Below the pieces are notes generated by a model. It was not told where the DNA came from. It saw only the letters and a program-made list of their open reading frames with translations, and made no database searches. 64,000 nt of DNA. It comes from Microbacterium fluvii (GTDB lineage Bacteria; Actinomycetota; Actinomycetes; Actinomycetales; Microbacteriaceae). Below are positions 46,311-55,298 of this stretch, one piece after another. The position numbers were made by a program, and so were the translations under genes. How positions within the stretch are numbered: position 1 is the first letter of the stretch; each line of letters opens with the position of its first letter. The stretch is taken from the NCBI RefSeq assembly GCF_025515205.1, contig NZ_JAOPFX010000001.1, positions 558,001 to 622,000 on the forward strand. The letters are read 5' to 3'.

Positions 46311-46550
46311 GGTCACAGAAGGTGCGGGTGGGCGCCGGCTGGGGTGCAGGTTCTGCGACCCGCGCGGCCTGCCGGTCGCACTACGTGCGGGTGGGGGACG
46401 GCTGGGGTGCAGGTTCTGCGACCCGCGCGGCCCGCCGGTCGCACTACGTGCGCGTGGGGGACGGCTGTGGTGCACCTTCTGCGACCGACTACGCCCGTTG
46501 GTCGCAGAATCTGCGGATGCTGACCACCGCAGTCGCCCTATAGTGCGACC
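46311..46550. repeat. Four tandem 63-bp repeats, each an imperfect hairpin
   Basis: GGTC(A/G)CA begins each unit at 46311, 46374, 46437 and 46500, an exact 63-base period. Each unit has a left arm like GGTCGCACTACGTGC and a right arm like GCAGGTTCTGCGACC separated by about 20 GC-rich bases. Units 1-3 are highly alike; unit 4 keeps the arms (ending TATAGTGCGACC) but has a different middle. The array fills the convergent gap between the MFS gene and metX. No gene is seen in the gap. Confidence 0.85.
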
Positions 46551-46599
46551 AGGGGGGGCCACCGACCGTGGACCGCGGCGCACCGCGGCGGCGGATTCA

Positions 46600-47805
46600 T
46601 CAGCTCTCCAGCAGACGCCGGAGGTGTCGGCCGACGGCGGGGGTCTCGATGAGGAAGCCGTCGTGGCCGAAGTCGCTCACGAGCACGACGGCCTCGTCGC
46701 CGTCGAGGGTCGTCGCGATGCCGCGGGCGATGCGGTGCTGGCCGTCGATCGGGAAGAGCCGGTCGCTGTCGATGCCGAGCACGAGGGCGCGCGCCGTGAC
46801 GCGCGCGAGGGCGTCCTCGACGCCGCCGCGGTCGCGGCCGACGTCGTGCGAGTTCATCGCCTCGACGAGGGTCAGGTAGGTGTTGGCGTCGAACCGGCGC
46901 GTGAACTTGTTGCCGTGGAAGTCGAGGTACGACTCCACCGCGAACCGCCCGCCGTGTCCGAGAGGGCTCACGCCCGACTGCCACGAGCGCTGGAAGCGCT
47001 GGTTCAGCTCGGTGGGCGAGCGGTAGTTCAGAAGCGCCATGCGGCGCGCGAGGGCGAGTCCCCGGTGGGGCCCGTCGCCGTCGCCGGCGTCGTAGTACTC
47101 GCCGCCGGCGAACCGCGGGTCGATGCGGATGGCCTCCAGCTGCACCGAGTTCAGCGCGATCTGGTCGGCCGTGTTGACCGGGGGAGCCGACAGCACGGCG
47201 ACCCGTTCGAGCCGGTCGGGGTGGCCGACCGCCCACTCCAGCGCGTGCATGCCGCCCATCGAGCCGCCGATGACGGCCGCCCACACATCGACGCCGAGCG
47301 CGTCGGCCAGCTGCACCTGGGCGGCGACCTGGTCGCGGATCGTGAGGTAGGGGAACCGCGAGGCCCACTCGTAGCCGTCGGGGCCGACGCTGGCGGGGCC
47401 GGTCGAGCCCTGGCATCCGCCCAGCATGTTGGGAGCCACGACGAACCAGCGGTCGGTGTCGATGGGCGCCCCAGGGCCGACGATGTCGTCCCACCAGCCG
47501 GCGGTGGGGTGCCCTGGCCCGGCAGGACCGCGCACGTGGCTGTCGCCGGTGAGCGCGTGCAGCACCAGCACGGCGTTGTCACGGGCGGTGTTGAGCTCAC
47601 CCCACGTCTCGAACGCGAGGCGATAGGCGGGCAGTTCGCGCCCGCCCTCGGTGCGGAACGCGCCGAACGCGGCGAACTGGCGGTCTCCGCGGGGGTCGCC
47701 GTCGCGCCACGCCCCCGTGACCGGGGGGCGCCCCAGCAGCAGGCGCGCGTCGGCCTCCGTCACGGGGGCGCTGGGCACCGTGTCTTCGGAGGTCTGCCAG
47801 TCCAT
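46600..47805 (-). CDS. metX: Homoserine O-acetyltransferase
   Basis: Activates homoserine for methionine synthesis. The 401-residue alpha/beta hydrolase has the nucleophile elbow in GGSMGGMHALEWAV, the catalytic Asp in LGIDSDRLFPI and His in DFGHDGFLIE, plus NMLGGCQGSTGPAS and FHGNKFTRRFDANTYL of the MetX family. ATG at 47805 is preferred because GAGAAT lies seven bases upstream; ATG at 47814 is also possible. metY, which uses the product, lies 1.2 kb away on the same strand with an unrelated gene between. Confidence 0.95.
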   Translation of the reverse strand: MDWQTSEDTVPSAPVTEADARLLLGRPPVTGAWRDGDPRGDRQFAAFGAFRTEGGRELPAYRLAFETWGELNTARDNAVLVLHALTGDSHVRGPAGPGHPTAGWWDDIVGPGAPIDTDRWFVVAPNMLGGCQGSTGPASVGPDGYEWASRFPYLTIRDQVAAQVQLADALGVDVWAAVIGGSMGGMHALEWAVGHPDRLERVAVLSAPPVNTADQIALNSVQLEAIRIDPRFAGGEYYDAGDGDGPHRGLALARRMALLNYRSPTELNQRFQRSWQSGVSPLGHGGRFAVESYLDFHGNKFTRRFDANTYLTLVEAMNSHDVGRDRGGVEDALARVTARALVLGIDSDRLFPIDGQHRIARGIATTLDGDEAVVLVSDFGHDGFLIETPAVGRHLRRLLES

Positions 47806-47854
47806 GGCATCCATTCTCACGGTCGCGGGGCGCCGCCCGTGAATTGTGACGCGT

Positions 47855-47945
47855 CCTCGCCCGAGGCGAGGAGATCTCGCGGGGCGAGGGCCGCGTCGGT
47901 GCATCGGGTCCTCGCCTGCCGCGATCTCCTCGCTCGACGCGAGGG
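47855..47945. repeat. Long imperfect inverted repeat in the divergent metX region
   Basis: CCTCGCCCGAGGCGAGGAGATC...GGGGCGAGG (47855-47889, broken here) and its imperfect complement at 47910-47945 (CCTCGCCTGCCGCGATCTCC...GAGGG) give arms of about 35 bases around a 20-base loop. GCGAGGAGATC and its complement GATCTCCTCGC form the best-matching core. It lies between two divergent starts, so termination is not its obvious role. Confidence 0.6.
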
Positions 47946-47986
47946 CGGGCTGTCGCGGTGTCGGGGCCCGGTCGTACCCTCACGAC

Positions 47987-48925
47987 ATGGACCCCGTCAT
48001 CGAGTACCTGCTGCAGGGCGACCCCTCGATCCGCTGGCAGGTGATGCGCGACCTGCTCGATGCGCCGCCGGCCGAGGTCGCCGCCGAGCGCGCGCGGGTG
48101 GCGACCGAGGGCTGGGGCGGGCGGATGCTGGCGGAACAGGCCGACGACGGCCGCTGGGACGGCGGCACCTACCGCCCCGGCTGGGCCGACGAGACGAGGC
48201 CGTTCTTCGACGCGTGGTCGGCGACGCACTTCTCGCTGCAGGCGCTGTGGGAGTACGGGCTCGATCCGCACAGCCCCGAGGCGCGGCGCGCGATCGGGCT
48301 CGTGCGCGACAACGTGCGCTGGGAGCACGACGGCGAGCCCTACTTCGACGGCGAGGTCGAGCCGTGCATCAACGGCATCGCGATGGCGGTAGGCGCGTAC
48401 TTCGGCGAGCCGGTCGAGAAGATCGTCGAGACGACGCTCGCCCAGCAGCTGTCGGACGGCGGCTGGAACTGCTGGGCGCCCGAGAGCGAGGTCGGCTCGT
48501 TCCACTCCACGATCTGCGTGCTGGAGGGACTGCGCGAACAGGAGGCGGCCACCGGCGGCGCCGATGCGTCGCGTGCTGCGCGTGCGGCCGGCGAGGAGTA
48601 TCTGCTCGAACGTCGGCTCTTCCGCCGCAGGAGCACGGGCGAGGTCGCCGATCCCCGCATGACGATGCTCTCGTTCCCGGTGCGCTGGTTCTACGACATC
48701 CTCCGAGGCCTCGACCACTTCCGGGTCGTCGACCGCCGCGACGAGCGCCTCGAAGAGGCGATCGGGATGCTGCGGGCCAAGGCCGACGGCACCGGGATGT
48801 TCGCCTACGAGAACTGCCACGAGGGCCCTCGGCTGTTCGCGATGGAGCAGGAGGGCGAGGGCTTCCCGAGCCGCTGGGTGACCCTTCGCGCGCTGCGGGT
48901 GCTGCGCTGGTGGGACGGCGCCTGA
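47987..48925 (+). CDS. Squalene-cyclase/prenyltransferase-like alpha-toroid protein
   Basis: 312 residues with repeated alpha-helical QW-like motifs: AEQADDGRWDGGTYRP, LAQQLSDGGWNCWAPESEVGSFHST and WVTLRALRVLRWW, as in terpene cyclase and prenyltransferase toroids. At this length it has about half the repeats of a true squalene-hopene cyclase and lacks a DXDD catalytic motif, so it is unlikely to be a normal cyclase. The substrate is unknown. TACCCT lies six bases before the ATG; no ribosome binding site. A perfect hairpin terminator follows. Confidence 0.82.
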   Translation: MDPVIEYLLQGDPSIRWQVMRDLLDAPPAEVAAERARVATEGWGGRMLAEQADDGRWDGGTYRPGWADETRPFFDAWSATHFSLQALWEYGLDPHSPEARRAIGLVRDNVRWEHDGEPYFDGEVEPCINGIAMAVGAYFGEPVEKIVETTLAQQLSDGGWNCWAPESEVGSFHSTICVLEGLREQEAATGGADASRAARAAGEEYLLERRLFRRRSTGEVADPRMTMLSFPVRWFYDILRGLDHFRVVDRRDERLEEAIGMLRAKADGTGMFAYENCHEGPRLFAMEQEGEGFPSRWVTLRALRVLRWWDGA

Positions 48926-48939
48926 GCGGTGAAGACGCC

Positions 48940-48971
48940 GGATGCCCCGGGCCGCTGGGCCCGGGGCATCC
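48940..48971. terminator. Strong bidirectional terminator hairpin
   Basis: GGATGCCCCGGGCC and GGCCCGGGGCATCC are exact complements (14-bp stem) around loop GCTG, between two convergent genes. A C/T-rich stretch follows on the plus strand. Confidence 0.85.
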
Positions 48972-48998
48972 GCTGCGTCCCCCTTGCGCTGGGACTTC

Positions 48999-50321
48999 TC
49001 AGGCGCGCGCGGCCTCCGAGACGCGGCGCGCGGCGGCCAGGGCCTGCTCGAGGTCGGCCTTGAGGTCGTCGATGTTCTCGAGGCCCACCGACAGACGCAC
49101 GAGACCGGGCGTGACGCCGGTCGTGAGCTGCTGCTCGGGCGTGAGCTGCGAATGGGTCGTCGAGGCCGGGTGGATCACGAGCGAGCGCACGTCGCCGATG
49201 TTGGCGAGGTGGCTGAAGAGGGTCAGCGAGTTGACGAACTCGCGGCCCGCCTCGACACCGCCCTTGAGCTCGAACGACAGCACCGCGCCGACGCCCTTGG
49301 GCGCGTAGGTGTTGGCGGCGGCGTACCAGGGCGAGGTGGGCAGGCCCGAGTAGTTCACCGAGGCGATGTCGTCGTGGTTCTCGAGCCACTCGGCGATCTC
49401 CTGCGCGTTCTGCACGTGGCGCTCGATGCGCAGCGACAGCGTCTCGATGCCCTGGATGAGCAGCCACGCGCTCTGCGGCGAGATCGCGGCGCCGAGGTCG
49501 CGCAGCAGCTGCACGCGGGCCTTGATGATGTAGGCGAGGCCGTCGCCGACCGCCGCCGTGTACGAGGCCCCGTGGTACGAGGGGTCGGGCACCGTGAGGC
49601 CGGGGAACTTCTCGACGTTCTTCGACCACTCGAACTTTCCGCCGTCGACGATGACGCCGCCGATGACGGTGCCGTGGCCGCCGAGGAACTTGGTCGCCGA
49701 GTGCACGACGATGTCGGCGCCGTGCTCGAACGGGCGGATGAGGTAGGGGGTGGCGATCGTGTTGTCGACGATCAGCGGCACACCCGCCTCGTGGGCGATG
49801 TCGGCGACGGTGCGGATGTCGAGCACGTTGATCTTCGGGTTGCCGATCGTCTCGGCGAAGAACAGCTTCGTGTTCGGCCGAACCGCACGGCGCCACTCCT
49901 CGGGGTCGTCCTGGTTCTCGACGAAGGTCGTCTCGATGCCGAGCTTGGCGAGGGTGTACTTGAAGAGGTTGTAGGTGCCGCCGTAGATCGAGCTCGACGA
50001 GACGATGTGGTCGCCGGCTTCGGCGATGTTGAGCACCGCGAAGGTCTCTGCCGCCTGCCCGGAGGCGACCAGCAGCGCGCCGGTGCCGCCCTCGAGCGCC
50101 GCGATGCGCTGCTCGACGACATCCTGTGTGGGGTTCTGGATGCGGGTGTAGATGTTGCCGAACTCCGCGAGCGCGAACAGGTTCGCCGCGTGGTCGGTGT
50201 TGTCGAAGACGTACGAGGTCGTCTGGTAGATCGGGGTGGCGCGGGCCTTCGTCACCGGATCGGGCTGGGCGCCGGTGTGGATCTGCTTGGTCTCGAAACG
50301 CCAGTTCTCGGGTGCCGACAT
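48999..50321 (-). CDS. metY: O-acetylhomoserine aminocarboxypropyltransferase (sulfhydrylase)
   Basis: PLP enzyme that makes homocysteine from O-acetylhomoserine and sulfide. The 440 residues have the Cys/Met-metabolism fold with [20 protein letters not shown], the [16 protein letters not shown] active-site Tyr region and the Schiff-base lysine in [13 protein letters not shown]. The length fits MetY rather than the shorter cystathionine gamma-synthase. ATG at 50321 has AGGAG seven bases upstream. A good promoter lies at 50374-50402. No SAM riboswitch is seen. Confidence 0.95.
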   Translation of the reverse strand: MSAPENWRFETKQIHTGAQPDPVTKARATPIYQTTSYVFDNTDHAANLFALAEFGNIYTRIQNPTQDVVEQRIAALEGGTGALLVASGQAAETFAVLNIAEAGDHIVSSSSIYGGTYNLFKYTLAKLGIETTFVENQDDPEEWRRAVRPNTKLFFAETIGNPKINVLDIRTVADIAHEAGVPLIVDNTIATPYLIRPFEHGADIVVHSATKFLGGHGTVIGGVIVDGGKFEWSKNVEKFPGLTVPDPSYHGASYTAAVGDGLAYIIKARVQLLRDLGAAISPQSAWLLIQGIETLSLRIERHVQNAQEIAEWLENHDDIASVNYSGLPTSPWYAAANTYAPKGVGAVLSFELKGGVEAGREFVNSLTLFSHLANIGDVRSLVIHPASTTHSQLTPEQQLTTGVTPGLVRLSVGLENIDDLKADLEQALAAARRVSEAARA

Positions 50322-50373
50322 GGCTTGCTCCTGCGGGTGTGATCGGCCGCGCCCACTGCGGCGGCCACGACCG

Positions 50374-50402
50374 AGCGTAGGCACCTACCACCGAGGCGAC
50401 AA
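50374..50402 (-). promoter_or_regulatory. Promoter of metY
   Basis: On the minus strand TTGTCG (50397-50402), a 17-base spacer and TACGCT (50374-50379) form a clear housekeeping promoter. The transcript leader would be about 45 bases. Confidence 0.6.
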
Positions 50403-50478
50403 CGCCGCGGAAATGTGACGTAACCTCGCGGACCCTGATGTGGTCGGACTCACAGCCGCGGATCGGTAGCGTTGAGGC

Positions 50479-51261
50479 ATGACACGACGCGCGGTGGTGA
50501 CCGGAGCCAGTTCAGGGATCGGAGAGGCCGCCGCCAGAGCGCTGCGCGCGAGCGGATGGGACGTCGTGGCCGTGGCCCGCCGGGCCGAGCGGCTCGCCGC
50601 CCTCGAAGCCGAGATCGGCGCCGCAGCCTTCGCCGCGGACCTCACGGTGCAGGCTGATGTCGATGCGCTCGCCGAGTGGCTCGCCTCGACCGGCGAGGTG
50701 CACGCCCTCGTGCACGTGGCCGGCGGCGCGCGAGGCACGGATCGCATCGAAGACGGCAGGCCCGACGACTGGCAGTGGATGTTCGAGGTCAACGTGCTGT
50801 CGAGCCAGCGCGTGGTCGCCGCCCTCCTTCCCCTGCTGCGGCAGGCGGCGGCATCGTCCGGCCACGCCGACACCCTCTTCCTCACCTCGACCGCCGCGCA
50901 GAACGCCTACGTCGGCGGCGCGGGCTACAACGCCGCCAAGGCGGGCGAGTCGATGGTCGCCGGTGCGCTGCGCCTCGAGCTCAACGGCGAGCCCATCCGC
51001 GTGATGGAGGTCGCCCCCGGCATGGTCCACACCCCGGAGTTCACCCTCAACCGCCTCGGCGGGAATGCGGATGCGGCTGCCGCCGTCTACGACGGGGTGC
51101 AGGCCCCGCTCGTGGCGGAAGACGTCGCCGACGTCATCGCGTACGCGCTGAACGCCCCCGGCCACGTCAACCTCGACCTCATCACGATGCGCCCCGTCGC
51201 CCAGTCGGCCCAGTGGCTGCTGGCCCGCGGCGCACTTGCCCCGAAGGGATACGCACAATGA
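50479..51261 (+). CDS. Short-chain dehydrogenase/reductase
   Basis: NAD(P)-dependent SDR of 260 residues. Cofactor motif VTGASSGIGEAAARAL at the N-terminus with VAVARRAERL after beta-2 (Arg suggests NADP preference), the AGG-type loop HVAGGARGTD and the catalytic Tyr-Lys in GGAGYNAAKAGESMV with Ser in LTSTAAQNA. The substrate is unknown. TAGCGT lies six bases before the ATG (leaderless pattern). It overlaps the phosphoribosyltransferase gene by four bases. Confidence 0.92.
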   Translation: MTRRAVVTGASSGIGEAAARALRASGWDVVAVARRAERLAALEAEIGAAAFAADLTVQADVDALAEWLASTGEVHALVHVAGGARGTDRIEDGRPDDWQWMFEVNVLSSQRVVAALLPLLRQAAASSGHADTLFLTSTAAQNAYVGGAGYNAAKAGESMVAGALRLELNGEPIRVMEVAPGMVHTPEFTLNRLGGNADAAAAVYDGVQAPLVAEDVADVIAYALNAPGHVNLDLITMRPVAQSAQWLLARGALAPKGYAQ

Positions 51262-51746
51262 CCGACGAACGCGAGAAGCTCACCTGGGAGCAGTTCGGTG
51301 AGGCCTCGCGCGACATCGCGCGCGACATCATCGCGACAGGGTTCGAGCCCGAGGTCGTGGTCGCGATCGCCCGCGGCGGTCTGCTGCCGGCCGGTGCGAT
51401 CGCCTATGCGCTGGGCGTGAAGAGCTGCGGCGCCCTCAACGTCGAGTTCTACACCGGCGTCGGCACCGTGCTGGAGGCCCCCGAGGTGCTGCCGCCCGCC
51501 CTCGACATCGACTTCCTCTCCGGCAAGCGCGTGCTGCTGGTCGACGACGTCGCCGACAGCGGGCGCACGCTGGCCCTGGCCGTGCAGCTGCTGCGCGACC
51601 GCGGCGCCGACATGCGCTCGGTGACGATCTACACCAAGCCCGGCTCGATCGCCCGGCCCGACTTCGCGTGGAAGGAGACCGATCTGTGGATCGACTTCCC
51701 GTGGTCGTGGCAGGGCACCGTCACGACGGGTGCCGAGGCGTCCTGA
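51258..51746 (+). CDS. Purine-type phosphoribosyltransferase
   Basis: Type I PRTase of 162 residues. It has the PRPP loop [17 protein letters not shown] and an upstream [17 protein letters not shown] region, close to archaeal/actinobacterial xanthine-guanine or hypoxanthine PRTases (Gpt/HptA-like). The C-terminal [12 protein letters not shown] supplies base-contact residues. Specificity cannot be fixed by eye. It starts by ATGA overlap with the SDR gene and is followed by ung after one base, so the three form an operon. Confidence 0.88.
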   Translation: MTDEREKLTWEQFGEASRDIARDIIATGFEPEVVVAIARGGLLPAGAIAYALGVKSCGALNVEFYTGVGTVLEAPEVLPPALDIDFLSGKRVLLVDDVADSGRTLALAVQLLRDRGADMRSVTIYTKPGSIARPDFAWKETDLWIDFPWSWQGTVTTGAEAS

Positions 51747-51747
51747 C

Positions 51748-52440
51748 GTGGCGAAGTCGCTGGCCGAGCTCGCCGCCGACGGCCTGATCGACGAGGGGTG
51801 GGCGCAAGCCCTCTCGCCCGTCGCAGGCGACATCACGGCGCTCGGCGAGCGGCTGCGGGCAGAGCTCGCCGCCGGTCGGCACTACCTGCCGGCCGGCGAC
51901 CGCGTGCTGCGGGCCTTCCAGCGCCCCCTCGACGGCGTCAAGGTGCTGATCGTCGGGCAGGACCCCTACCCGACCCCCGGCCACCCCATCGGGCTCTCCT
52001 TCGCGGTCGACAAGCACGTGCGGCCGCTGCCGCGGAGCCTGTCGAACATCTACCGCGAGCTCTCCGACGATCTCGGCATCGCCCCGGCGGCCCACGGCGA
52101 TCTCTCGGCGTGGAGCGACCAGGGCGTCATGCTGCTGAACAGGGTGCTCACCGTCGCCCCCGGCGCCCCCGCATCGCATCGCGGCTGGGGCTGGGAGAAG
52201 GTCACCGAGCACGCCATCCGCACGCTCGTCGCGCGCGAGAAGCCGCTCGTGGCGATCCTGTGGGGGAGGGATGCGGCGAACCTCCGACCCCTGCTGGGTG
52301 CCGTGCCGATCGTCGAGTCGCCGCATCCGTCGCCGCTGTCGGCCTCGCGCGGGTTCTTCGGATCGCGGCCCTTCTCGCGGGCGAACGCGCTGCTCGAGCA
52401 GCAGGGGGCGACGGCGGTCGACTGGGCCGTCCCCGCGTAG
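51748..52440 (+). CDS. ung: Uracil-DNA glycosylase (family 1)
   Basis: Removes uracil from DNA as the first step of base excision repair. The 230-residue protein has the water-activating Asp (D72) in [16 protein letters not shown], the LLNRVLTV strand and the DNA-intercalating [18 protein letters not shown] loop with the catalytic His. GTG at 51748 starts one base after the upstream stop; a GTG at 51730 would overlap that gene. Last member of the SDR-PRTase-ung run. Confidence 0.96.
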   Translation: MAKSLAELAADGLIDEGWAQALSPVAGDITALGERLRAELAAGRHYLPAGDRVLRAFQRPLDGVKVLIVGQDPYPTPGHPIGLSFAVDKHVRPLPRSLSNIYRELSDDLGIAPAAHGDLSAWSDQGVMLLNRVLTVAPGAPASHRGWGWEKVTEHAIRTLVAREKPLVAILWGRDAANLRPLLGAVPIVESPHPSPLSASRGFFGSRPFSRANALLEQQGATAVDWAVPA

Positions 52441-52449
52441 GCTGTCGCC

Positions 52450-53067
52450 ATGCTCGAGGAGGAATACGAGAAGACCCGGCGGCGGCTGCCGCTGCATCTG
52501 CGTCGGCAGAGCGAGCCCGAGGCGCCGTTCTCGTACGAGATCCGTCCTGCCACCGAGCAGGACCTGCCCGACATCCGCGAGATCTACAACTATTACGTCA
52601 CCAACTCCGTGGTCACCTTCGACGAGAAGAAGTGGTCGCACGCGCAGTGGCGCGAGAAGTTCGCCTATCTGCACAAGCTCGACATGCCGTTCCTGGTCGC
52701 ACAGTCGCCGTCGGGCAACATCATCGGCTACGCGCTGGTGCAGCCGATGTCGCAGAAGTCGGCCTACCGCTACAGCGTCGAGAACTCGATCTACCTCGGC
52801 CAGGCCGCCGCCGGCAAGGGGCTGGGGCGGGCGCTGCTGGAGGCGCTGATCGCCGCATGCGAAGAGGCCGGCATCCGCGAGATGGTGGCGATCATCAGCG
52901 ACAAGGGCGCCGAGGCCTCGGTGGCGCTGCACAGCAAGCTCGGCTTCGAAGAGGTCGGGCGCATGGGCAGGGTCGGCTTCAAGTTCGGCCGGTGGCTCGG
53001 GGTCATCCACATGCAGAAGCACCTCAAGCCCGTCCGCAAGAAAGGCCTGTTCGGCCGGCTACGCTGA
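52450..53067 (+). CDS. GNAT acetyltransferase (phosphinothricin/methionine-sulfoximine type)
   Basis: A 205-residue N-acetyltransferase. After a 28-residue basic head the GNAT fold starts with YEIRPATEQDLPDIREIYNYY and VVTFDEKKWSHAQW, typical of the Pat/MddA branch that acetylates phosphinothricin, methionine sulfoximine or sulfone. The acetyl-CoA loop reads GKGLGRALLEALIAACEEAG. Real substrate unproven. TAGGCT lies six bases before the ATG, so it is probably leaderless. The 3' end overlaps the convergent emfourin gene by nine bases. Confidence 0.9.
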   Translation: MLEEEYEKTRRRLPLHLRRQSEPEAPFSYEIRPATEQDLPDIREIYNYYVTNSVVTFDEKKWSHAQWREKFAYLHKLDMPFLVAQSPSGNIIGYALVQPMSQKSAYRYSVENSIYLGQAAAGKGLGRALLEALIAACEEAGIREMVAIISDKGAEASVALHSKLGFEEVGRMGRVGFKFGRWLGVIHMQKHLKPVRKKGLFGRLR

Positions 53068-53370
53068 CGCGGCGGCCCGCACGGCGTCGACGAGGTCGCG
53101 CCACGGGCCGGTGAGCTCGGCGTCCCCCAGGAGCGCCGTGCGGACGCCCTGCGGCTCGGCCGCCTCGATGCGCCACTGGAAGCGGTCGGCATCCGTCGGG
53201 GGAGCGACCGCCGGAGTCTCGTCCCACGGGCACAGCGTGATCATCGCGATCCAGTGCGGCGCCTCGGCCTCCGGCGGCGACGCCGTCCACTCGCGGCTCA
53301 GCCCCGCGAACCCGCCCGAGCGCACGACGGTCACCGTCAGCTGCCGGTCGGTGCGGGGATCGGGGTCCAC
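53059..53370 (-). CDS. Emfourin-type inhibitor of the neighbouring M4 protease
   Basis: A 103-residue protein that resembles emfourin, the slow tight-binding inhibitor of protealysin-like proteases first found next to protealysin in Serratia. Features: LTVTVVRSGGFAGLSREW at the N-terminus (the 'RSGGFAG' block is the family mark), a central PHWIAMITLCPWDET and C-terminal LTGPWRDLVDAVRAAA. GTG at 53370 starts eleven bases after the protease stop without a ribosome binding site, so it depends on coupling. It presumably keeps cytoplasmic protease inactive. Confidence 0.85.
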   Translation of the reverse strand: MDPDPRTDRQLTVTVVRSGGFAGLSREWTASPPEAEAPHWIAMITLCPWDETPAVAPPTDADRFQWRIEAAEPQGVRTALLGDAELTGPWRDLVDAVRAAASA

Positions 53371-53381
53371 GCTGACGGATG

Positions 53382-54440
53382 CTACGCGGTCGGGCCCTCG
53401 GCTGCGAGCACCCCGACCTGCCGCCACGCCGTGGCCACGGCATCCGCCTCGACGCTGCTCTCGCCGAACTCCGCCGCTGCCGCCTCGACGGTGGCCTGTG
53501 CGAACTGCGCGAACGTCGCCGTCGACGACAGTGTGCCGCCGGTGAGCGTGCGGTACCAGACCAGGCCGGCCCGCTCCCAGGCGCGGCCGCCGAGCGCGGT
53601 GGCGGCGAGATAGAAGGCGTGGTTGGGGATGCCGGAGTTGATGTGCACGCCGCCGTTGTCGTCGATCGTGTCGACGTAGTCGTCCACGTGCGCCGGCTGC
53701 GGGTCTCGGCCCAGCACGTCGTCGTCGTAGGCCGTGCCGGGGGCCTTCATCGAGCGCAGGGCCACGCCCTGCACGGCCTCGGTGAAGATGCCCACCCCGA
53801 TCAGCCACGAGGCGGCATCGGCGGTCTGCCCGAGGCTGTGCTGCTCGACCAGTGCTCCGAACACGTCCGAGACCGACTCGTTGAGCGCCCCCGACTGCCC
53901 GCTGTAGACGAGGGCCGCGGTGTGCTCGGTGACGGCGTGGGCGAGTTCGTGCGCGATGACCGTGAGCGAGCCGGTGAAGCCCGTGAACACCTCGCCGTCG
54001 CCGTCGCCGAAGACCATGCGCTCGCCGTTCCAGAACGCGTTGTCGTAGTCGGTGCCGTAGTGCACCGTCGCGAGGAGCGCCTCGCCCGCCGCGTCGACGG
54101 AGTTGCGGCGGTACGCGTCCCACCAGAACGCGAACGTGGCCCCGAGGCCGTCGAAGGCTTGGTCTGCGGCCTCGTCTCCTGTTGCCGGAGCGTCCTCCGT
54201 GCGCACCGTGAGCCCCGGCAGCGTCTCGGTGTTCTGTGCGTCGCTGATCGTGCGGTCGGGCGACGGCGCGGTCTCGGCGACCAGCGCCCCCGTCTCGTCG
54301 ATCGACAGCACGAGCCGAGAGCGCACGGGGTGGAAGCCCCGAGGCACGGCCAGGGTCGCCCTGGCGGCCTCGGCGGCCTTGGGATACTGCGCCGAGGCGG
54401 CGACACGGGCCAGCAGGTAGGGAGGGACGATCGCGTGCAT
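53382..54440 (-). CDS. Protealysin-like M4 metalloprotease
   Basis: Thermolysin-family zinc protease, 352 residues. It begins [16 protein letters not shown], the short propeptide with the PPxL motif of protealysin-like proteases, and has no signal peptide. The zinc site is HELAH with the third ligand in [14 protein letters not shown]; the substrate-binding [16 protein letters not shown] block holds the catalytic His. Secretion must use another route, or it acts inside the cell. TACTCT lies six bases before the ATG, so this gene and the inhibitor probably have their own leaderless promoter, 30 bases after the peptide-transporter operon. Confidence 0.94.
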   Translation of the reverse strand: MHAIVPPYLLARVAASAQYPKAAEAARATLAVPRGFHPVRSRLVLSIDETGALVAETAPSPDRTISDAQNTETLPGLTVRTEDAPATGDEAADQAFDGLGATFAFWWDAYRRNSVDAAGEALLATVHYGTDYDNAFWNGERMVFGDGDGEVFTGFTGSLTVIAHELAHAVTEHTAALVYSGQSGALNESVSDVFGALVEQHSLGQTADAASWLIGVGIFTEAVQGVALRSMKAPGTAYDDDVLGRDPQPAHVDDYVDTIDDNGGVHINSGIPNHAFYLAATALGGRAWERAGLVWYRTLTGGTLSSTATFAQFAQATVEAAAAEFGESSVEADAVATAWRQVGVLAAEGPTA

Positions 54441-54470
54441 GCAGGGAGAGTACTCCCCGCCTCCGACGCG

Positions 54471-55298
54471 TCAGTCGGCGTGGATGACCGGGATGCTGGC
54501 GAGCAGGCGCCTCGTGTAGGCCACCTGGGGCTGCAGCAGCACCTTCTCGGTGGGTCCTTCTTCGACGATGCGGCCGTCCTTCATGACGATCACCTCGTCG
54601 CACAGGTTCTGCACGACGCCGATGTCGTGCGAGACCATCAGCAGGGTGAGCCCGTCGCGGGCGCGCAGGTCGGAGATGAGCTCGAGGATCTGCGCGCGCA
54701 CCGTGACATCGAGGGCCGACAGCGGCTCGTCGCCGACGAGCAGGCGAGGCCGGTGCACGAGGGCGCGGGCCAGTGCGATGCGCTGGCGCTGCCCGCCAGA
54801 GAACTCGTGCGGGTAGCGCTCGGCCATGTCGGCCTCGAGTCCCACGTCTTCGAGCACCTCCCGCACGCGGGCGCGGCGGTCGCCGTCGATTCCGAGCGCC
54901 CACAGCGGCTCGCCGACGATGCGGCCGATGCTCATGCGGGGGTCGAGCGACGCGTACGGGTCTTGGAAGACGATGCCGGTCTGCCGGCGCAGCCAGTGCA
55001 GGCTTCGCGCGGAGGCGGCGGCATCCACATCCTTGCCGTCGAAGGTCACGGTGCCCGCGGTGGGGGAGTCGAGCCCGAGCAGCAGCCTGACGAGGGTCGA
55101 CTTGCCCGACCCCGACTCGCCGATGACGCCGACCGCCGTGCCCTCGCGCACGTCGATGTCGGCGTCGTCGAGCGCCGTCGTGAAGGTCTTGGGCGCGAAC
55201 GGCGCCCTCCCGGGATTCGTGTAGCGGCGGGTCAGCCCGCGGCCGGTGAGAAGGGGTCCCTGAGCCTGTCGCGGTCCCTGAGCCTGTCGAAGGGTCAT
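54471..55298 (-). CDS. Peptide ABC transporter ATPase (DppF/OppF-like)
   Basis: Second ATPase of the peptide importer, 275 residues, with Walker [11 protein letters not shown]-loop [14 protein letters not shown], signature FSGGQRQR, Walker [13 protein letters not shown] and H-loop VSHDIGVV. The first fifteen residues, [15 protein letters not shown], are encoded by two copies of the widespread TGAGCCTGTCG repeat and are not part of the ATPase fold, which begins at about [11 protein letters not shown]. It overlaps the upstream ATPase gene by four bases (ATGA). Confidence 0.92.
   Translation of the reverse strand: MTLRQAQGPRQAQGPLLTGRGLTRRYTNPGRAPFAPKTFTTALDDADIDVREGTAVGVIGESGSGKSTLVRLLLGLDSPTAGTVTFDGKDVDAAASARSLHWLRRQTGIVFQDPYASLDPRMSIGRIVGEPLWALGIDGDRRARVREVLEDVGLEADMAERYPHEFSGGQRQRIALARALVHRPRLLVGDEPLSALDVTVRAQILELISDLRARDGLTLLMVSHDIGVVQNLCDEVIVMKDGRIVEEGPTEKVLLQPQVAYTRRLLASIPVIHAD
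55255..55294. repeat. Two copies of the GGTCCCTGAGCCTGTCG repeat inside a coding start
   Basis: GGTCCCTGAGCCTGTCGC (55255-55272) and GGTCCCTGAGCCTGTCGAAGGG (55273-55294, shown as one run of the same core) lie in tandem. The core is a dispersed sequence common in high-GC bacteria. Here it encodes RQAQGP twice at the N-terminus of the ATPase. Confidence 0.8.

Noticed and set aside
46311..46550. CRISPR array
   Set aside because: The whole 63-base period repeats, with no unique spacers and no cas genes nearby.
45064..49308. Plus-strand frame of more than 1400 codons
   Set aside because: It runs in the wrong phase through the MFS gene and the cyclase-like gene and antisense to metX; composition is that of a GC-frame artefact.
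46600..50402. SAM riboswitch for metX or metY
   Set aside because: metX appears leaderless and the metY leader is only about 45 bases, too short for known SAM riboswitches.
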